Below, piece after piece: positions 60,244 to 64,000 of a stretch of 64,000 bases of DNA. A program made the translations under genes and the position numbers. This DNA comes from Lethocerus indicus. Taxonomy: Eukaryota; Arthropoda; Insecta; Hemiptera; Belostomatidae. The DNA is taken from contig JACDQD010000005.1 in the NCBI GenBank assembly GCA_019843655.1, positions 27,104,954 through 27,168,953 on the forward strand, written 5' to 3'. Position 1 is the first letter of the stretch; the number at the start of each line of letters is the position of its first letter. Under the pieces are notes generated by a model. It ran no database searches. It was not told the DNA's origin and saw only the letters and a list, made by a program, of their open reading frames with translations.

Positions 60244-62377
60244 TTATGACTTCTTCTTTAAAAGTGCATTCCCCTTAGGCTTCAATTTTCTATCCAAAAT
60301 GGCTTTCACATTGTCTTCTTTTTCTTTCAACATTTCTTCATGCCGCTTCATTGCAAAATCTACCTCCTCTGTCAACTTAATTATTTTTGCCTAGAAGAAT
60401 AACAGCATGGATATTAAAATGAAGTTTAATCAATAATATCTCCTTTTTTATTCTACTTACTAAACTGTTTCAGCAGCGCATAAAATATAACATTGCAACA
60501 ATAAATTCCAAAACTGTTATTTCACAAATACATGACACTATTAATACATGACACACATTAACTTTAATGTTAGTTTTTAATCTCTCTGTACTTGCATACA
60601 ACACTAGTAGTGGACAGGCAAACATTAGCAGGCTAATGAAAATATAAAATCCAAAAGTGGCCATTCAGATCATAGATACTTCTTAAAATGTTGTTCCTTT
60701 CATTACGCCATTACTTTAGGGAACAAAAATAAATTGGTAGGCATTACATCTGGTGAGAAAGGCAGTTGTAACACTGCCTTCTCATTTAGCTGAATAAACA
60801 AACAAAATAAAAATTCATTTAAAGAGCAATAATTTTGCATGTACAAGTTAAAGAATGAATAATTAGATTATAGTATCATGTTCTCTATGGACCTCAAATC
60901 TGAACCCAAACAAAAAAACTAACTAAACATTTTAAAAAAATTCAGTGAGCAATGGATATTAGCATGATAGGCATGAAAATAATTGCACAGATAAAACCCC
61001 GTGATATCTTAACAAAAACACAAGTTTAAGGCTTTGTGTTAATAAGTAATAAAGATTACTTATTAAAATAAAATGGACCAGCTATATCTGCGTGAAGAAT
61101 AACAATTGACAAATAAAAGTATGAATGAAGTGGTGAGTAGTGGAAATCAAATAAAACAGGACCACACAGACGGACAATTTAAGTAAACAATAGACTAGCA
61201 GCTGGGGATACTAGAGCCTGGTAATAGGTTAATTTCCACAAATTTGTATGCTAATATTGTTTACAAATATATTTATTTTATATTCAAAACACCATCAAAT
61301 AATGTTGTTTCGTTTACTGGTTTCAGAGTAATTGAAACAGTTATATAGCCAACAACTTACTGCTACATCAGGCATTTGAATTCCTTTTGTGTAAACTCTT
61401 TTAATACAATATGTGTTTAAATATGCAGACAAATGAATGAAAATTATAAAATTTAACTTACTGTATATTCCATTTGTTTTTCAATTCTTCGTTTCTGTCT
61501 GGACCCATAGGGTACAGGTCGGTTATCAGTGAAAGAATAATCCGGCAAATCCAATAGGATCCTTTCTTTGTTTGGATTTTCTGGCCTATTATTTCTGTAA
61601 ATGAGTATTATTGAATAGAAGAATTTAATCAACATTCCATTCTACAGTGATATCTCACGCATGTATTCAACAGTTTTAAACAAAATAGGTCTTACTGTTT
61701 TCTCCATCGTTGATCCAGAGAACGAATACTTGAAACAGAAATACATGCTGATGTTACGACGTTGGGCTGATGTACATCTGAAACAGAATGTTATCAATGT
61801 AAAAGCTTGTTAAAATGTATGCAATTATAAGCTACAGGAAAACCGGTTAGAATCATTTATTTTGTTCTGGTATTCATAATCAGTCACAACAAATATGAAG
61901 TTCAATGGTAAATTCACACCGAATACTCTAACTCCTGCTGCCACACCAGTTAATGACACCTTAATGAGGGTTATATCTTACTTTGCTTCAGCACGTACTC
62001 AGCATAAAACACAACAAAAATAGAATCATAAGAAATAAAAAAGAAAATATTACAGTTAATGAGTGAATGATTCAAATTGACTTAGGGACAAAATGAACAT
62101 ATCACAGAAGAAAAGGGGCAAATATGAATAACATTAAATACAAATAAATCTAAAAGGATTATTATTGCATTTTTTTTTAATATGTACGCTGACTAAAACT
62201 AGTATTTTGGAATGTTCAATGTATACAGACTTCAGTTCCAAATTAAAACTTTATAGAATATCATTATTCTCCCAATACTCCATAAATTATAAAACAGATA
62301 ATATTAAGCTGCAAAATATTAAAATACGTACGTGATAATCGGAATACGTGTTTACATAACATTCCGAATAAAACCAT
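60244..62377 (-). CDS. mRpL52: Mitochondrial large-subunit ribosomal protein mL52, complete four-exon gene
   Basis: Structural protein of the mitochondrial large ribosomal subunit, working in the matrix. Four minus-strand exons join in frame: 62377-62332, 61777-61696, 61594-61462 and 60390-60244 (stop TAA at 60246-60244). They total 408 nt and encode 135 aa. Introns are 554, 101 and 1,071 nt, in phases 1, 2 and 0. Donors are GTACGT, GTAAGA and GTAAGT; acceptors are TTTCAG, TTACAG and TTCTAG. Family marks are LDQRWRKQ at residues 36-43, LPDYSFTDNRP at 59-69 (human mL52 has LPDWSYADGRP here), a long charged helix at about 72-122 and LKPKG at 123-127. The length is close to the 123 aa of human mL52. 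The first exon looks like a mitochondrial presequence: hydrophobic, basic, no acidic residue. The start is the first ATG after an in-frame TAG at 62404-62402. The two inner exons are certain from similarity; exon 1 rests on splice sites and frame only. The gene body is CpG-poor, as in germline-methylated housekeeping genes of insects. Confidence 0.93.
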
Positions 62378-62470
62378 TTTAAAATTGTAAGCACCTTGTT
62401 CCTACCGAGGAGGTTACAAATTGGTTATGAACGTAAAGTGAGAATCCATAATATAAAATATTATATTCTT
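62378..62470 (-). promoter_or_regulatory. Probable mRpL52 promoter and 5' UTR
   Basis: This is the stretch just before the mRpL52 start codon. On the minus strand it holds a CCAAT element (plus-strand ATTGG at 62420-62424) and an in-frame stop 27 nt before the ATG. It lies in a small patch, about 62,320-62,680, that keeps CpG dinucleotides while both flanks have lost most of theirs; unmethylated promoters look like this. No TATA box stands out, which fits a housekeeping gene. The transcription start is not determined. Confidence 0.4.
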
Positions 62471-62699
62471 AATATATCGAGCTATTTAAATATTCTACAA
62501 ATATATATACATAACAAAATATTTTTATACAACTCCAGGGTTCAATTTGAATGGCATCCCAGATGAATTTTAAAAAAAAGCTAAATACAATTATTCGTCA
62601 GTATGCAATACATCAAAAGAACGGCGACTTGAAAAAAAATTTGAATTCAAATTTACATTTTATTTATTAATAGCGGAAAACAAATTGCCCATAACTACT

Positions 62700-64000
62700 C
62701 CTCTCTAAGATATATTACTTATGGAATATTTAATACTAATGAAATGCGTTTTAATTTTTTAAAACAATATTTAATAGCTAGGCATAGTCTGTACTTTATC
62801 ATTTTCATTGTTAGCCCATTTTTCAAATTTTGAGATAAGAATTTAAGAAGAATTAAAGTTTTTGAAATATCAATGGGCTACTTCTTATTTTAGTATGTGA
62901 GTATTATCAAAATGCTAATTTAGCTATGTAAGTGGTGGGTTTAATTTCATATTATTATTTGTCCTTTTTTTACAGAACAAATATTGTATATTATTCCTGG
63001 TTACATTATTGGCAGAAAATGTACAAAACAAAACCACTAGTTTTTATAACATTTTTATACTTTTGCCAAATGACAATTTTTCCTTACTCTAATATCCTGT
63101 TAATAAGTGACCTGTATTTAGTGTGTATACTCTTTTTGTTTCAGTGCCACTGATCTTACTGGCTTTATATTTCTTCATTTATCATACTTCCCTGTTTTAA
63201 ACAAAGACGTTCAAATGAAGGGTATTATTTTGCAAAAAGGACTTTACTTTTTCATTTATTTTTGTGCAGCCATAATTTACAATACTGACAATTGAAGACT
63301 AATTTGATAACAAAATGAACCTTCTTAAAATGTCTTGATATAATAACAGTTTAGTGAAAGACAAAACTTAAATTGTTAGATTCTTCAGAATTTTTCACCA
63401 TTTCCTATCCATAGTGTTTGCACTCTGTTACAGGGGTTCAATCAATTACATTAACATTCTATTTGCACATTGATTTATTAAGTTGTTACATCAAAACATT
63501 CCATTTCATAATTTATTTTTCTTATTTAGTAGTATCCCATGGATTTAAAAAAATATCCATTATCCAATGAATATATATATGAATAGTAAAATAAAATTCT
63601 TGTAACTAAATTGTTTTCCAAAATTGTTTGTAGTTTTGTAAACCTGAATGAATATAGTATTGAGCAATGAATTCTTGTAAAACCAACTGCATATTATAAT
63701 CACCAACAAATTAATCACAGTTTAGTTATATTTATGTGAACATAAATATATCTGTTTTATTTGATATATAAAACTGTTAAAATAATTTCCAAATAAAATT
63801 GGTGGTCTTTCAGAAAAGGTATAACCTGGATAAAAAATAACCACTGTAAATGGAAAAAATATACACAAACACAAAATGAAAAAGCAACAATTTCAGGTAA
63901 TAAAAAATAAAGTTAAACAGGAAATGTTTTATTGTTTGATGATACAAATTGTAGGAGTATTATTGTGTTACAACTACTTCTTGTATCCACATGAGCGCCT
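62700..64000. other. AT-rich, CpG-poor stretch beyond the mRpL52 promoter
   Basis: Only about three CpG in 1,300 bases. A 73-codon plus-strand frame at 62,932-63,153 is Tyr/Phe/Leu-rich and looks like AT-rich intron sequence. Several polypyrimidine-AG strings (near 62,974 and 63,143) resemble splice acceptors, but I cannot assign an exon. Confidence 0.4.

Noticed and set aside
62932..63153. 73-codon Tyr/Phe/Leu-rich plus-strand frame near mRpL52
   Set aside because: Typical of AT-rich intron or intergenic DNA; no domain seen.

Overview
The window is eukaryotic nuclear DNA, most likely from an insect. It has spliced introns with GT..AG borders, long simple repeats, many decayed dispersed repeats and one recognisable gene whose protein looks like the insect form of a mitochondrial ribosomal protein. 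There are no operons, bacterial ribosome-binding sites or CRISPR arrays. The species cannot be told from what is visible.

Bases 1 to about 58,800 are gene-poor and CpG-rich. The open frames here are short, often read through simple repeats, and do not match any family I recognise. This part holds (AT), (GA/CT) and (AC) microsatellites, including a 179-base (CT) tract, G-rich tracts, perfect hairpins, the 3' half of a tRNA-like sequence, a 70-base tandem repeat at two distant places, and a dispersed repeat family.

The most interesting item is that family. Its best copy (57,284-57,320, minus strand) has the layout of a minimal hammerhead ribozyme: a 4-bp stem I, the CUGANGA box, a short stem II, the GAAA box, and a self-complementary ACCGGU stem III ending in the GUC cleavage triplet. 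About 15 further copies, from good to very decayed, lie on both strands between 4.5 and 58.8 kb. None is seen in the gene-bearing right end. Several copies sit in larger shared blocks (44.9-45.4, 54.2-54.8, 55.4-55.6, 57.2-57.8 and 58.4-58.8 kb) whose order and orientation are shuffled. This suggests a non-autonomous mobile element of the Penelope-like or retrozyme kind, or a foldback element carrying the motif. Activity is not shown.

From about 59.0 kb to the end the DNA is AT-rich and strongly CpG-poor. It contains a complete four-exon gene for mitochondrial ribosomal protein mL52 (mRpL52) on the minus strand, 60,244-62,377. A CpG-retaining patch at about 62,320-62,680 covers its start and may be its promoter, possibly a two-way one, because CpG is scarce again on the far side (62.7-64.0 kb).
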